A stretch of 64,000 nucleotides of DNA from CAJXSN01 sp947492235 (GTDB taxonomy: Bacteria > Pseudomonadota > Alphaproteobacteria > Sphingomonadales > Sphingomonadaceae): NCBI RefSeq assembly GCF_042492175.1, contig NZ_CP170453.1:1178001-1242000 (forward strand), read 5' to 3'. A model generated the notes under the pieces. That model saw nothing but the letters and a program-made list of their open reading frames with translations, made no database searches and was not told the DNA's origin. The position numbers and the translations under genes are program-made. This document shows positions 41,781-50,978 of this stretch, one piece after another. The stretch's first letter is position 1, and every line of letters begins with the position of its first letter.

Positions 41781-43265
41781 TCATGCGATTGCGCCCGTTT
41801 GGTCTTCAACGGGGCGCTCATAGAGCAGCGAGCCGATGGGCGCAAAGCCTGCGCGATTGAAGATCGCTTGCGAGGGCGCGTTGCGGTCGTCGATCTGGGC
41901 CAGCAAGCGCTTGGCGCGCGGCTCGTTTTCGATCAGCCAGAGCCGTCCGGCCTCCAATGCGCGGGTGCCTAGTCCAAGCCCGGTGGCAGCGGGATCGAAG
42001 TAGATTGAGACGATGGCTGCACCATCTTTAGCAACGTCGAAACGAAGGATACCGACTTCGCGTGAGCCCAGACTGACGACCAGCAAATTGCGGTCGGGAT
42101 CGGCCACAGCGGCGGCCCACCAGTGCTTATGCGATGCCCATTCGATTTCCGAGGGGTCGGTCGAGAGCGCCCGCGTTTCGGGGGCATTGCGCCAGCCATG
42201 GGCCTGCGTTGCGTCCTCGGCCCGGGCGGTCCGCAGATCGAGCGGTGTGAGCGCTGCCGCAACCCGCAAGGCTCCGCGACCGTCGACCAGCTTGCGGGAG
42301 GCGTCGGCATAGCTGGCGCGTCGGGGGGCGTTATTCAGCAGATCGCTGATTTCGGCAGCTAGTTTCACAGGATCGATCGGGCTGGCACCGTGAAGATGCA
42401 GCACATCTTTTTCCGCGAGAGCTGGCAGTGAGGCACGCTGATTGTCGGCGGTGATTGCCGCGATGGTCGGCGCGGCTGCCGCGCATCGCTCCCACGTCGC
42501 GCCGCCACCTGCGCCGATTTGCAGACCATGCCGCGCCATGAACGCGGCGAGGTCGGGCAGATCGACGCTGAGCGTCCAGCTGGGCTGCTCCTGAATCGCT
42601 GTGCGCAAGGCTGCAAGGTGCGGATTGGCCGAGGTTGCGACCACTTCGACCGTGCCTTCGAAGCCGGATAGTGAAATTGCCTCTAATACCCTCGCCGTAG
42701 CGCCAGCTGCATCGGATGCGCCCATGAAAACTCCGATGCTTGTCACTTTGTCAGCGACGGGCGCCAGCGGGGCGTCGGCGAAATTGGGATCGAGCAGGGC
42801 GTGCCGCGGCCCTGTCAGGAGGCTGGAATCGTCGCCCCTCAGGACTGAAGCATATTTCTCCGCATGGTCGGCGTGCCAATTGTGGTCGATCAGCCAGTCG
42901 GCGCTGATGGGCCGGTCGGCCAGATCGTCGATCACCGCAATCCGTGCTCCGGTTGCCGCGCGCACGGCATCGTGCCAATCTACGCTCAGGCCGTAGTGGT
43001 CGACAATCACGAGGTCGGGGGCGAAATCCTGCGCTGCAGCTTCCCGAACGGTCGCGGCTGCGTCGGATGTCTGATCGGTGATTTGGGGCAGCAGAACGAT
43101 CTGTTCGTCCGTGATGCCTAGCGCTGAATAATCCAGCCCGAGATCGCGCACGGCATAGCGGCATTCCGCGCCCAGACTGGCCAACCCGTCCGCCAATGCG
43201 CGGCAGCGCCGTGCGTGGCCGCCGCCCATGTCGGGCGATGCATCGACCCGCAGCAGGACCTTCAT
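41781..43265 (-). CDS. pseG: PseG-PseH fusion: UDP-sugar hydrolase plus GNAT acetyltransferase
   Basis: 494 aa from ATG 43263-43265, overlapping the pseF stop. Residues 1 to ~340 are PseG: LLRVDASPDMGGGHARRCRAL, VDHYGLSVDWH, GARIAVIDDLADRPI, MGASDAAGATARVL and GAGGGATWERCA. Residues ~345-494 are a GNAT domain (LDLRTARAEDATQAHGWRN start, GLGLGTRALEAG acetyl-CoA loop, IFNRAGFAPIG). PseH acetylates the C4 amine and PseG then removes UDP, so one chain carries two successive steps. The PseH role of the fused domain is inferred. Confidence 0.88.
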   Translation of the reverse strand: MKVLLRVDASPDMGGGHARRCRALADGLASLGAECRYAVRDLGLDYSALGITDEQIVLLPQITDQTSDAAATVREAAAQDFAPDLVIVDHYGLSVDWHDAVRAATGARIAVIDDLADRPISADWLIDHNWHADHAEKYASVLRGDDSSLLTGPRHALLDPNFADAPLAPVADKVTSIGVFMGASDAAGATARVLEAISLSGFEGTVEVVATSANPHLAALRTAIQEQPSWTLSVDLPDLAAFMARHGLQIGAGGGATWERCAAAAPTIAAITADNQRASLPALAEKDVLHLHGASPIDPVKLAAEISDLLNNAPRRASYADASRKLVDGRGALRVAAALTPLDLRTARAEDATQAHGWRNAPETRALSTDPSEIEWASHKHWWAAAVADPDRNLLVVSLGSREVGILRFDVAKDGAAIVSIYFDPAATGLGLGTRALEAGRLWLIENEPRAKRLLAQIDDRNAPSQAIFNRAGFAPIGSLLYERPVEDQTGAIA

Positions 43266-43969
43266 CGGCTCGCGTCGGCACCGCGCTGGCGCAGGGCGTC
43301 GAAAGCCAGCTCTGCCCGGTCCCAATCTTCCGGCGTGTCGATATCGACCACCCGCCATTCCGGCAGCACCACGGTGTGCGCGTCGAGATGGATCGTCCCG
43401 CCGGCCAACCATGTGTCGGCGTGCGCCCAGTAGAACTGGCCTGCATCGTAGAAAGCCGGTTCCAGATCCTGCGTCCGGGTGAGCGCGTGTTCCGGCTGGT
43501 ACGGCGCAGACCGGCCAGTGTCCTCGCGCCGCAGCGCCCGCTGGATCGCACTGGGAAATTCGGCAACCGGAAAGGCGTATCCGGCGCCTCCGCCCGCTTC
43601 TAGAACGTCCAGAGCACCCGCAATATCGCCTGCATCGATCAGCGGTACACCGGGATAGATACAGGCGACTTTGTCCAGCTCCCACCCCAGCCCGCGCAGC
43701 GTTTCGATTGCATGCGCGATCACCGGCACTGTGGGCGTGTGATCGTCGGCCAGTTCCGGCGGGCGGGTGAAGGGCAGCTCGGCCCCGTATCCTCTCGCAA
43801 TCCGGGCGATCTCATCGTCGTCGGTCGAGACGACCACCGTGTCGCACACCCCGCTGCTGCGCGCCGCTTCTATCGCGTAAGCGATCATCGGCTTGCCCGC
43901 GAAGGGCTTGATGTTCTTGCGCGGGATGCGCTTGGAACCGCCGCGTGCGGGGATAACCGCGATGTTCAT
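43262..43969 (-). CDS. pseF: Pseudaminic acid cytidylyltransferase
   Basis: 235 aa. CMP-sugar synthetase fold with the nucleotide loop IPARGGSKRIPRKNIKPF, VVVSTDDDEIARIA, ELADDHTPTVPVIAHA and the C-terminal VDIDTPEDW. Activates pseudaminate with CTP to give CMP-pseudaminate. Reads as PseF by its place between pseC and pseG; alone it could be a NeuA. Seven bases after pseC. Confidence 0.9.
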   Translation of the reverse strand: MNIAVIPARGGSKRIPRKNIKPFAGKPMIAYAIEAARSSGVCDTVVVSTDDDEIARIARGYGAELPFTRPPELADDHTPTVPVIAHAIETLRGLGWELDKVACIYPGVPLIDAGDIAGALDVLEAGGGAGYAFPVAEFPSAIQRALRREDTGRSAPYQPEHALTRTQDLEPAFYDAGQFYWAHADTWLAGGTIHLDAHTVVLPEWRVVDIDTPEDWDRAELAFDALRQRGADASR

Positions 43970-43976
43970 GATGCCC

Positions 43977-45134
43977 TCACAGCACTGCGCCGCGAATGAC
44001 CTCGGCCACGCGGTCCTGTTCGGCGTCGGTCATGGCCGGGAAAAGCGGGATGGTGACTGCATGCTCGTAATATTCGACCGATGCGGGAAAATCTCCGCGC
44101 TTGAAGCCGAGCCGCTCGTAATAGGGGTGCGTGTGGATCGGGATGTAGTGCATATTTGCCCCGATCTCCGCCTCGCGTAGCGCAGCAAACAGGGCCGCGC
44201 GGTCGCACCGGGCGCTGTCTGCCAGCTCGATCACATAAAGGTGCCACGCGCTCACCCGGTCGGCGATCCGCACGGGCAGTTTCAGCGGCAATTCGGCCAG
44301 TATTTTGTCATACCGGTCCGCCCGCGCAATGCGCTCCGCCTGCATCGTGTCGATGCGCTTGAGCTGCGAGAGGCCCAGCGCCGCCTGCACATCGGTGATG
44401 CGGAAATTGTAGCCCAGATCGATCTGCTCGTAATACCAGCCGCCTTCGCTTTCCCGCTCCAGCTGATCGGGATCGCGGGAAATGCCGTGGCTGCGCAGCA
44501 GTGCGATGTTTTTGGCCAATTCGGGATCGTTGGTCGTGACCATCCCGCCCTCGGCAGTGGTGACGATCTTCACCGCGTGGAAGCTGAATACGGTGGCGTG
44601 GGCTTGCCCACTGCCCACAGGTTCACCCTGATAGGATGCGCCGGTGGCGTGGCTGGCATCTTCAAGTATTTTGAAGCCGTATCGATCGGCCAGAGCGCGG
44701 ATGTCCGCCAGATCGCAGGGCAAGCCGGAGAAATCGACCGGAATCACCACATCGGGCAACGCGCCCTCGGCCTGCGCCCTTTGGAGCTTGGCCTCCAGCT
44801 CGCTGGTCGACATATTGCGGGTCGCCGGCTCGATATCGACGAAATCCACGCTCGCGCCGCAATAGAGCGCGCAATTGGCGCTGGCGGCGAAGCTGTTGGG
44901 GCTGGTCCAGACACGGCTGCCGGGGCCGACGCCCATGGCGAGGCAGGCGATATGCAGCGCGGCCGTGGCGTTGGACAGGGCGATGGCATGCTCGGCCCCG
45001 TGCCGCTTGGCGAATGCCGTCTCGAAATCGGTGATGGCCGGGCCCTGCGTCACGAAATCGGAGCGCAGGACATCCGTCACCGCGTCGATATCGGCCTGGG
45101 TAATCGCCTGTTTGCTATAGGGTATGAACGCCAT
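43977..45134 (-). CDS. pseC: UDP-4-amino-4,6-dideoxy-N-acetyl-beta-L-altrosamine transaminase
   Basis: 385 aa DegT-family aminotransferase. MAFIPYSKQAITQADIDAV is typical of PseC; PLP lysine in VFSFHAVKIVTTAEGGM; SNATAALHIACLAMGVGPG and ILEDASHATGASYQG are conserved. Aminates the keto-sugar made by PseB. Starts 30 bases after pseB. Confidence 0.92.
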   Translation of the reverse strand: MAFIPYSKQAITQADIDAVTDVLRSDFVTQGPAITDFETAFAKRHGAEHAIALSNATAALHIACLAMGVGPGSRVWTSPNSFAASANCALYCGASVDFVDIEPATRNMSTSELEAKLQRAQAEGALPDVVIPVDFSGLPCDLADIRALADRYGFKILEDASHATGASYQGEPVGSGQAHATVFSFHAVKIVTTAEGGMVTTNDPELAKNIALLRSHGISRDPDQLERESEGGWYYEQIDLGYNFRITDVQAALGLSQLKRIDTMQAERIARADRYDKILAELPLKLPVRIADRVSAWHLYVIELADSARCDRAALFAALREAEIGANMHYIPIHTHPYYERLGFKRGDFPASVEYYEHAVTIPLFPAMTDAEQDRVAEVIRGAVL

Positions 45135-45164
45135 GGCTTCGGGTCCTAGCGCAAAGCGCCGCTG

Positions 45165-46169
45165 TCAGTCGACGGAATTGCCGACCACATGCTCGTCGAT
45201 CAGATCGCGCAATTGCTCGACCGTCAGGAAATCCTCGTTGTCGCCGCTGTTGTAAGCGAAGCCCGGCTCGACCCGCGTGCCGCCATTGCGTTCGTTATAG
45301 GCGTCGATGTCCATCTGCACTGGCAGGATGGCGTAGAATTTGCCCAGATCGACCGTGTTGAAGCTATCCGACGCGGTGATCATTTCCTCGTGGATTTTCT
45401 CGCCGGGGCGCACGCCGACCACCGGATGCTTGCAATCCGGCCCGATGGCCTCGGCGACATCGGTGATGCGGTAGCTGGGGATTTTGGGGACCAGAATTTC
45501 GCCGCCCTCGGCATTTTCCAGGCTCCACAGCACCATTTCCACCCCGTCTTGCAGCGAGATATTGAAGCGCGTCATCCGCTCGTCGGTGATCGGCAGAGTG
45601 CCGGTGGATTTCTTGTCGAGGAAGAACGGGATCACCGATCCGCGGCTGCCCATGACATTGCCGTATCGCACGACCGAGAAACGAATGCCCCGGTCGCCCT
45701 GAATGGTGTTCGCGGCAACGAACAGCTTGTCCGATGCCAGCTTGGTCGCACCATACAGGTTGATCGGCGCGGCGGCCTTGTCCGTCGACAGGGCAACCAG
45801 CCGCTCTACGTCCGAATCCAGACACGCTTCGATCAGGTTCTGTGCGCCGAGAATATTGGTCTTGATGCATTCGAACGGATTATACTCCGCTGCTGGCACC
45901 TGTTTCAGCGCAGCGGCGTGGATCACGATATCGATCCCTTCCAACGCGCGGCGCAGGCGGGCCTCGTCGCGCACATCGCCGAGGAAATAACGCAGGCCGG
46001 GATATTTCGACTGGGGAAATTCCTGCTGCATCTCGAACTGCTTGAGCTCGTCGCGGCTGAAAATCACCAGCCGTTTGATGCCGGGATACCGCTCCAGCAC
46101 AGTGCGGACAAAGGCTTTGCCGAACGAGCCGGTGCCGCCGGTGATGAAGATGGATTTGTTTTCGAGCAT
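45165..46169 (-). CDS. pseB: UDP-N-acetylglucosamine 4,6-dehydratase (inverting)
   Basis: 334 aa from ATG 46169. SDR of the FlaA1/PseB group: SIFITGGTGSFGKAF, IFSRDELKQFEMQQEF, HAAALKQVPAAEYNPFEC, STDKAAAPINLYGATKLASDKL and VRYGNVMGSRGSVIPFF. First committed step of pseudaminate synthesis. First gene of the 24-kb minus-strand glycan locus; its own promoter should lie in 46170-46285, where I see no clear box. Confidence 0.94.
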   Translation of the reverse strand: MLENKSIFITGGTGSFGKAFVRTVLERYPGIKRLVIFSRDELKQFEMQQEFPQSKYPGLRYFLGDVRDEARLRRALEGIDIVIHAAALKQVPAAEYNPFECIKTNILGAQNLIEACLDSDVERLVALSTDKAAAPINLYGATKLASDKLFVAANTIQGDRGIRFSVVRYGNVMGSRGSVIPFFLDKKSTGTLPITDERMTRFNISLQDGVEMVLWSLENAEGGEILVPKIPSYRITDVAEAIGPDCKHPVVGVRPGEKIHEEMITASDSFNTVDLGKFYAILPVQMDIDAYNERNGGTRVEPGFAYNSGDNEDFLTVEQLRDLIDEHVVGNSVD

Positions 46170-46285
46170 GATAGGGGTGCGAACCGTGGGAGGAAAGGAT
46201 GAAGAGCGTTGCCGCGCGGCCTTGCGCCCCGCGTATTTCATGGCGCGCCCTAGAGCCTAAGCTGCGCGATTTTGCAAGCTCAGCC

Positions 46286-47179
46286 CTAGCGCTGCGACCG
46301 TCTCTCGGAAAGCGCACGCGCGGTCGCATCGATCTCTGCCTGCCGCCGCGTGTCGAAGCGGGGATAGAGCGCAGGCAGAATGGCAAAGGCGTCATCGACC
46401 CACAAATAGCCGTTGAAGGTCGAGGGCACTTCGCCAATCTGCTCCGGCAAATCGATGCCCGACAGGGGGTCGGCACCGGGTGCCGAGATGACCACGTTGC
46501 CGCCCTCCGCTTCCATGCGTGCGAGCAGGCGGTTGGGCCAGCCCCAATACACAATCTGGTTATCCAGCCGGACCAGCATAGTTTTGCCCTTGCAGCTGCC
46601 AGGTAGAAAGCCGGTCCAGCCGATCAGGATATAGTCGCGGCTGCAGGCCTCCGCTTCGTCTGGGTTCCACGCCCAGACATCGGGATGGCGGGCGCGGATG
46701 ACGGCCAAGGCTTCGGGGCTGCCGAGAAATCCGTCCCGTTCCTGGGCGGGATCGCGGCCTGCTTCGGCCAGACTGTCCAGCACACCTTCAGTCAGGCGCG
46801 CATCGGCCGACGTCAGATTGAACATCAGCCGCGCATGACGGGTCAGTTGAGGCAACAGGTCGGCCAGACTGGCCGGTTCGGCATCCCCGCAGGCGGGGCC
46901 CACGGGAAGCAGGACCGCTCCGTCTGCGCCCTGCCCCACACGCACCTCGACCATGGCCGCGCCCAGCTTGTCGGCCCTGAGGATGCTTGCGAGACTGTTG
47001 GGGGCGAACCCGTGATAGGGCGCGGACCCCCCGCAACCGCTGGCTGGACCCAGCCCTGCAGCCGTCACCAGCTTCACGCCGCCCTTTGGCTCGGGCGCGA
47101 GCCACTGCGCGTTGAGCACCGTCAGGCCGAGGATGGCGACCGCGAGGATCGCGCCGATGCGAAGCAGCCAACGCTTCAT
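46286..47179 (-). CDS. Membrane-anchored degenerate GDPD-like protein
   Basis: 297 aa. N-terminal membrane helix (residues ~5-23). The remainder follows the glycerophosphodiester phosphodiesterase barrel, for example YHGFAPNSLASILRADKLGAA then VEVRV, and FNLTSADARLTEGVL. The catalytic positions appear lost: LVTAA stands where His-Arg-Gly is expected, N61-S62 follow Pro instead of Glu, VEVRV (E79, R81) replaces E-x-D, and no His-Asp follows. Probably not a phosphodiesterase. Overlaps ribF stop/start by four bases. Confidence 0.6.
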   Translation of the reverse strand: MKRWLLRIGAILAVAILGLTVLNAQWLAPEPKGGVKLVTAAGLGPASGCGGSAPYHGFAPNSLASILRADKLGAAMVEVRVGQGADGAVLLPVGPACGDAEPASLADLLPQLTRHARLMFNLTSADARLTEGVLDSLAEAGRDPAQERDGFLGSPEALAVIRARHPDVWAWNPDEAEACSRDYILIGWTGFLPGSCKGKTMLVRLDNQIVYWGWPNRLLARMEAEGGNVVISAPGADPLSGIDLPEQIGEVPSTFNGYLWVDDAFAILPALYPRFDTRRQAEIDATARALSERRSQR

Positions 47180-48102
47180 GCCAGTAACTCGCGCGCCCGT
47201 TCACAATCGCGCTCCATCTGTGCGACCAGATCATCCAGCGAATCGAATTTTGCCTCGCCGCGCAGGAAGTGGTGGAAGGCCACCTCGATTTCCTGCCCGT
47301 AGAGATCGCCGGAAAAATCGAAGAAATGCGGCTCCAGCAACTCCTTGGGCGGTTCGAATTGGGGGCGCACGCCAATATTGGCTGCGCCTTTCAGCACCTC
47401 TCCGGTGGAGAGGATTTTGCCGGTGACCGCGTAGATGCCGTAACGCGGGCGCAGATAGCTCTCGATGTCGAGATTGGCTGTCGGGTAGCCGATTTCGCGG
47501 CCTCTCTTGTCGCCATGCTGCACGATGCCGCGAATGGCGAAGGGGCGGGTGAGAAGTTCGGTTGCCGTGGCGCAGTCGCCCTGACGCAAGGCCTCGCGGA
47601 CCCGGCTGGAAGAGACTGGCGCATCCCCGTCAGCAACCGGCGCGACAGCGCGGTGCGACAGGCCGACCATCGCGCCATAGCCGGACAGCAGATCGACATT
47701 GCCCTTCGCGCCTTTGCCGAAGGTGAAATCCTCGCCTGTCACGATGCCATGCGCGCCCAGCCGGTCGACCAGAATGTCGCTGATGAAATCGCTTGCCTCG
47801 GTTCCGGCCAGATCGGCATCGAAATGGAACACCAGCATCGCTGCGGCGCCGGCGGCAATATACAGCTCCTGCCGTTGCTCGAGCGTGGTCAGGCGGAAAG
47901 GCGGCGTGTCGGGCCGGAAATGGCGCACCGGATGCGGGTCGAATGTTGCGACAATGGCAGGGCGGCCTTCCTCGCGTGCCCAGCGGATCGCTTCGCCAGC
48001 CACCGCCTGGTGGCCCCGGTGAAACCCGTCGAAATTGCCCAGCGCAATGATCGCCCCGCGCAAGGGCGCAGGCGCGGGTTCACGGTGATCGAGCCACCTC
48101 AT
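47176..48102 (-). CDS. ribF: Bifunctional riboflavin kinase/FAD synthetase
   Basis: 308 aa. N-terminal FAD synthetase with nucleotidyltransferase motif IIALGNFDGFHRGHQAV and ATFDPHPVRHF; C-terminal riboflavin kinase with GYPTANLDI and YGIYAVTGKI. Produces FMN and FAD from riboflavin and ATP. Start overlaps the folA stop by four bases. Confidence 0.94.
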   Translation of the reverse strand: MRWLDHREPAPAPLRGAIIALGNFDGFHRGHQAVAGEAIRWAREEGRPAIVATFDPHPVRHFRPDTPPFRLTTLEQRQELYIAAGAAAMLVFHFDADLAGTEASDFISDILVDRLGAHGIVTGEDFTFGKGAKGNVDLLSGYGAMVGLSHRAVAPVADGDAPVSSSRVREALRQGDCATATELLTRPFAIRGIVQHGDKRGREIGYPTANLDIESYLRPRYGIYAVTGKILSTGEVLKGAANIGVRPQFEPPKELLEPHFFDFSGDLYGQEIEVAFHHFLRGEAKFDSLDDLVAQMERDCERARELLA

Positions 48103-48608
48103 TCGCTCTCGTCCCGAGCCGGACAGCGATAGGTCATGAAGGAAAATGCCGGACGCTCACCCTCGGCCGGATGGTCTTCCTGCGATTGCAGTTCCCATCC
48201 TGCGCCCAGCGGTTTCATAAACGTGTCGCCCGAGAAATCGGCGTGGATCGCGGTGAGTTCAACGCGGTCTGCCAGGGGGCGGAACACATCATAGACTGCA
48301 GCGCCGCCGACAATCGCGATGTCGGTATCGGGATCGTCCTCACGCGCGGCGGCCAGCGCTTCCGCCACGGAGCCGACGATCTGCGCACCCTCTGCCTCGA
48401 AACTGTCACGCCGCGTCAGCACGATGTGTTTGCGGCCTGGCAGAATGCCCGGAAGGCTCTCAAAGGTTTTGCGGCCCATGATCATGGGCTTGTCCATCGT
48501 CAGAGCCTTGAAGCGCTTGAGGTCTGCGGGGATATGCCAGGGCAGCTGGCCATCCTTGCCGATGGTGCCATTGGCAGCACGGGCGTAGATCAGGAAAATC
48601 TCGCCCAT
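48099..48608 (-). CDS. folA: Dihydrofolate reductase
   Basis: 169 aa. Conserved ANGTIGKDGQLPWHIPADLKRF (cut by residues that bind folate), MIMGRKTFESLPGILPGRKHIVL, and IVGGAAVYDVF for NADPH. Reduces dihydrofolate to tetrahydrofolate, the usual trimethoprim target. Sixteen bases after purK on the same strand; folA-ribF form a coupled pair. Confidence 0.94.
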   Translation of the reverse strand: MGEIFLIYARAANGTIGKDGQLPWHIPADLKRFKALTMDKPMIMGRKTFESLPGILPGRKHIVLTRRDSFEAEGAQIVGSVAEALAAAREDDPDTDIAIVGGAAVYDVFRPLADRVELTAIHADFSGDTFMKPLGAGWELQSQEDHPAEGERPAFSFMTYRCPARDESE

Positions 48609-48624
48609 CAGTCGAGCATCCCCA

Positions 48625-49680
48625 TCAATCGAACTTCAATGTGGTGGTGTGGCCCATCTTGCGCCCATCGAGCGCGCGGGCTTTGCCGTATAGGTGCAAT
48701 TGAGTGGCCGGGTCGGATAGTGTCTCGTGCGGGGTATTTGCATCTTTCCCGACGATGTTGCGCATGACCATGCCGGGCGCAATCGTGCGGGTGTCGCCCA
48801 GCGGCAGGCCGCAGATCGCCCGGATATGGTTGGTGAACTGGCTCGTGGCCGCGCCTTCGATGGTCCAGTGGCCCGAATTGTGGACCCTCGGGGCCATTTC
48901 GTTGAACACCGGCCCGCTGGAGGTCGCGAAGAACTCCAGTGTCAGCACGCCGACATAGTTCAGTGCATCGGCCACCTGGCGAGCAAGATTGCGCGCTTTT
49001 TCCACCTGCATGGTCACGCTATCGGGCGCGGGCAGAGTGGATGTCGCCAGCATACCTCCCTCGTGGATATTATGCGTGCTGTCCCAGAACACCATTTCGC
49101 CGTCCGCCCCGCGCGCCAGAATAACGGAAAACTCCGCCTCGAACGTCACGAAGCCTTCGTAGATTGCCGGCGTGCTAGGGATCGAGACGCCTTCTGCATC
49201 ATGGGCCGACTGGATCCGCCACTGGCCCTTGCCGTCATAGCCTTCGCCGCGGGTCTTGAGGATGCCCGGCGCGCCGATCCGGTCGATGGCTTCGATCAGA
49301 TCGCTGCGGCTATCAACGGTGGCATAGGGCGCGGGCTGCCCGCCCAGCCCTTCGACAAAACGCTTCTCGTTCAGCCGGTCCTGCGCCGTTTCCAGCGCGC
49401 GGGCATTCGGCACCAGCTTCTCGCCCAGAGCGGCAAGCGGGGCGACGGGGACATTCTCGAATTCCCACGTCACCACATCGCAGGCCTGCCCGAAAGCGGC
49501 CATTGCCTGCGCATCGTCCCATTTGTTGCGAAACACATCGGCGCACACATCGCCTGCGACGATTTCCTTTTCAGGGCTGTAGGCGATGCAGCGGTAGCCC
49601 ATTTGCGCGGCTGCAATGGCCAGCATCCGGCCCAATTGGCCGCCGCCCAAGATGCCTATGGTGGAGCCGGGTTTCAGCAT
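48625..49680 (-). CDS. purK: N5-carboxyaminoimidazole ribonucleotide synthase
   Basis: 351 aa from ATG 49680, whose A is shared with the purE stop (TAATG). ATP-grasp enzyme: IGILGGGQLGRMLAIAA, VTWEFENVP, ILKTRGEGYDGKGQW, FEAEFSVILAR and EMAPRVHNSGHWTIEGA. Carboxylates AIR at the expense of ATP in purine synthesis, feeding PurE. Confidence 0.95.
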   Translation of the reverse strand: MLKPGSTIGILGGGQLGRMLAIAAAQMGYRCIAYSPEKEIVAGDVCADVFRNKWDDAQAMAAFGQACDVVTWEFENVPVAPLAALGEKLVPNARALETAQDRLNEKRFVEGLGGQPAPYATVDSRSDLIEAIDRIGAPGILKTRGEGYDGKGQWRIQSAHDAEGVSIPSTPAIYEGFVTFEAEFSVILARGADGEMVFWDSTHNIHEGGMLATSTLPAPDSVTMQVEKARNLARQVADALNYVGVLTLEFFATSSGPVFNEMAPRVHNSGHWTIEGAATSQFTNHIRAICGLPLGDTRTIAPGMVMRNIVGKDANTPHETLSDPATQLHLYGKARALDGRKMGHTTTLKFD

Positions 49681-50171
49681 TAGGGGTTCGTAGGCCGGTC
49701 GGCGACGGCATCGCTGCGATTGGCGCGCCACGTTTTCAGCCGCTCGGCCAGATTCTGGTCGGACAGGCAAAGAATGCTCGCCGCGAGCAGGCCCGCATTG
49801 GTCGCGCCCGCTTCGCCGATGGCCAGCGTTCCGGTAGGCACACCGGCGGGCATCTGGACGATGGAGAGCAGGCTATCCATGCCCGACAGCGCCTTGGACT
49901 GAACCGGCACGCCCAGCACCGGCAGATGCGTCATCGCGGCGATCATGCCGGGCAAATGGGCTGCGCCGCCTGCGCCCGCGATAATCACTTTCACGCCTTC
50001 GCTGGCGGCACCGCGAGCAAACTCCACCATCCGGTCGGGCGTCCGGTGGGCGGAGACGATGCGCGCCTCGTGACGCACTTCCAGTTCTTCCAGAACCTTG
50101 GCGGCGCATTGCATGGTCGGCCAGTCGGACTGGCTGCCCATCACGATCATCACATCCGGCGTGTCGGTCAT
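49680..50171 (-). CDS. purE: 5-(carboxyamino)imidazole ribonucleotide mutase
   Basis: 163 aa. MIVMGSQSDWPTMQ near the N terminus, EARIVSAHRTPDRM with the catalytic His, VIIAGAGGAAHLPGM and ALSGMDSLLSIVQMPAGVP are all class I PurE signatures. Converts N5-CAIR to CAIR. Coupled with purK. Confidence 0.95.
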   Translation of the reverse strand: MTDTPDVMIVMGSQSDWPTMQCAAKVLEELEVRHEARIVSAHRTPDRMVEFARGAASEGVKVIIAGAGGAAHLPGMIAAMTHLPVLGVPVQSKALSGMDSLLSIVQMPAGVPTGTLAIGEAGATNAGLLAASILCLSDQNLAERLKTWRANRSDAVADRPTNP

Positions 50172-50196
50172 CCGTGCGTCTCCCCCACCAGCGCGC

Positions 50197-50913
50197 TTAC
50201 CGGTCTTTCAGGTAATAGCGCATGCCCGGCGTCATGCTATCATCGAATTCGTAAACGATGGGCTGACCGGTGGGAATTTCGAGGCCGGTGATTTCATCAT
50301 CCGAAATGCCCGACAGATGCTTAACCAGCGCGCGCAGGGAATTGCCATGGGCGGAGACAATCACCGGACCGCCTTCTTTCAGCACCGGAACAATTGCGCT
50401 CTCATAATAGGGCAGCACCCGCTCGATGGTCAGTTTTAGGCTTTCGGAGGCCGGCACGTCTACTCCGGCGTAGCGCGGGTCGGATGACAGATCGAACTCG
50501 CTGCCTGCCTCCAGCGCGGGAGGCGGGACGTCATAGCTCCGCCGCCAGATATGCACCTGCTCGTCACCGTGCTTGTCGCGCGTTTCCTGCTTGTTGAGCC
50601 CAGTCAGCCCGCCATAGTGCCGCTCGTTCAGCCGCCAGTCCTTGGTTTCAGGGATCCACAGCCGGTCGCATTCTTCAAGCGCCAGGTGCAGCGTGCGGAT
50701 CGCGCGGCTCTGGAAAGATGTGAATGCGCGCACCGGCAGCATATCGGCATGCTGGCTGAGCAGCTTCCCCGCCTCGCGCGCTTCGGCCACGCCCTGATCG
50801 GTCAGGCCGACATCCCACCAGCCGGTGAACCGGTTGGCGAGGTTCCACTCGCTTTGCCCGTGACGGACAAGAATCAGTTTCGAAGTGGGGCTGGACACAG
50901 ACTTGGGCTCCAT
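50197..50913 (-). CDS. gpmA: 2,3-bisphosphoglycerate-dependent phosphoglycerate mutase
   Basis: 238 aa. Phosphohistidine motif LVRHGQSEWN, FTGWWDVGLTDQG, catalytic Glu in NERHYGGLTGLNK and second His in VSAHGNSLRALVKHL. Interconverts 3- and 2-phosphoglycerate in glycolysis/gluconeogenesis. Start ATG 50913 gives 12 residues before the motif; this is slightly long but acceptable. Upstream of purE by 25 bases. Confidence 0.93.
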   Translation of the reverse strand: MEPKSVSSPTSKLILVRHGQSEWNLANRFTGWWDVGLTDQGVAEAREAGKLLSQHADMLPVRAFTSFQSRAIRTLHLALEECDRLWIPETKDWRLNERHYGGLTGLNKQETRDKHGDEQVHIWRRSYDVPPPALEAGSEFDLSSDPRYAGVDVPASESLKLTIERVLPYYESAIVPVLKEGGPVIVSAHGNSLRALVKHLSGISDDEITGLEIPTGQPIVYEFDDSMTPGMRYYLKDR

Positions 50914-50978
50914 TGGTCATCAAGAGCGCGCTGCGTTAGCCTGCGCCATCTTCATTGGGAAGGGGGGCAGACGGCTTC

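Noticed and set aside
39938..41860. 640-codon plus-strand open frame opposite the ligase and pseI genes
   Set aside because: Spans two well-supported minus-strand genes and their gap; composition is Arg/Gln/His-rich like other shadow frames.
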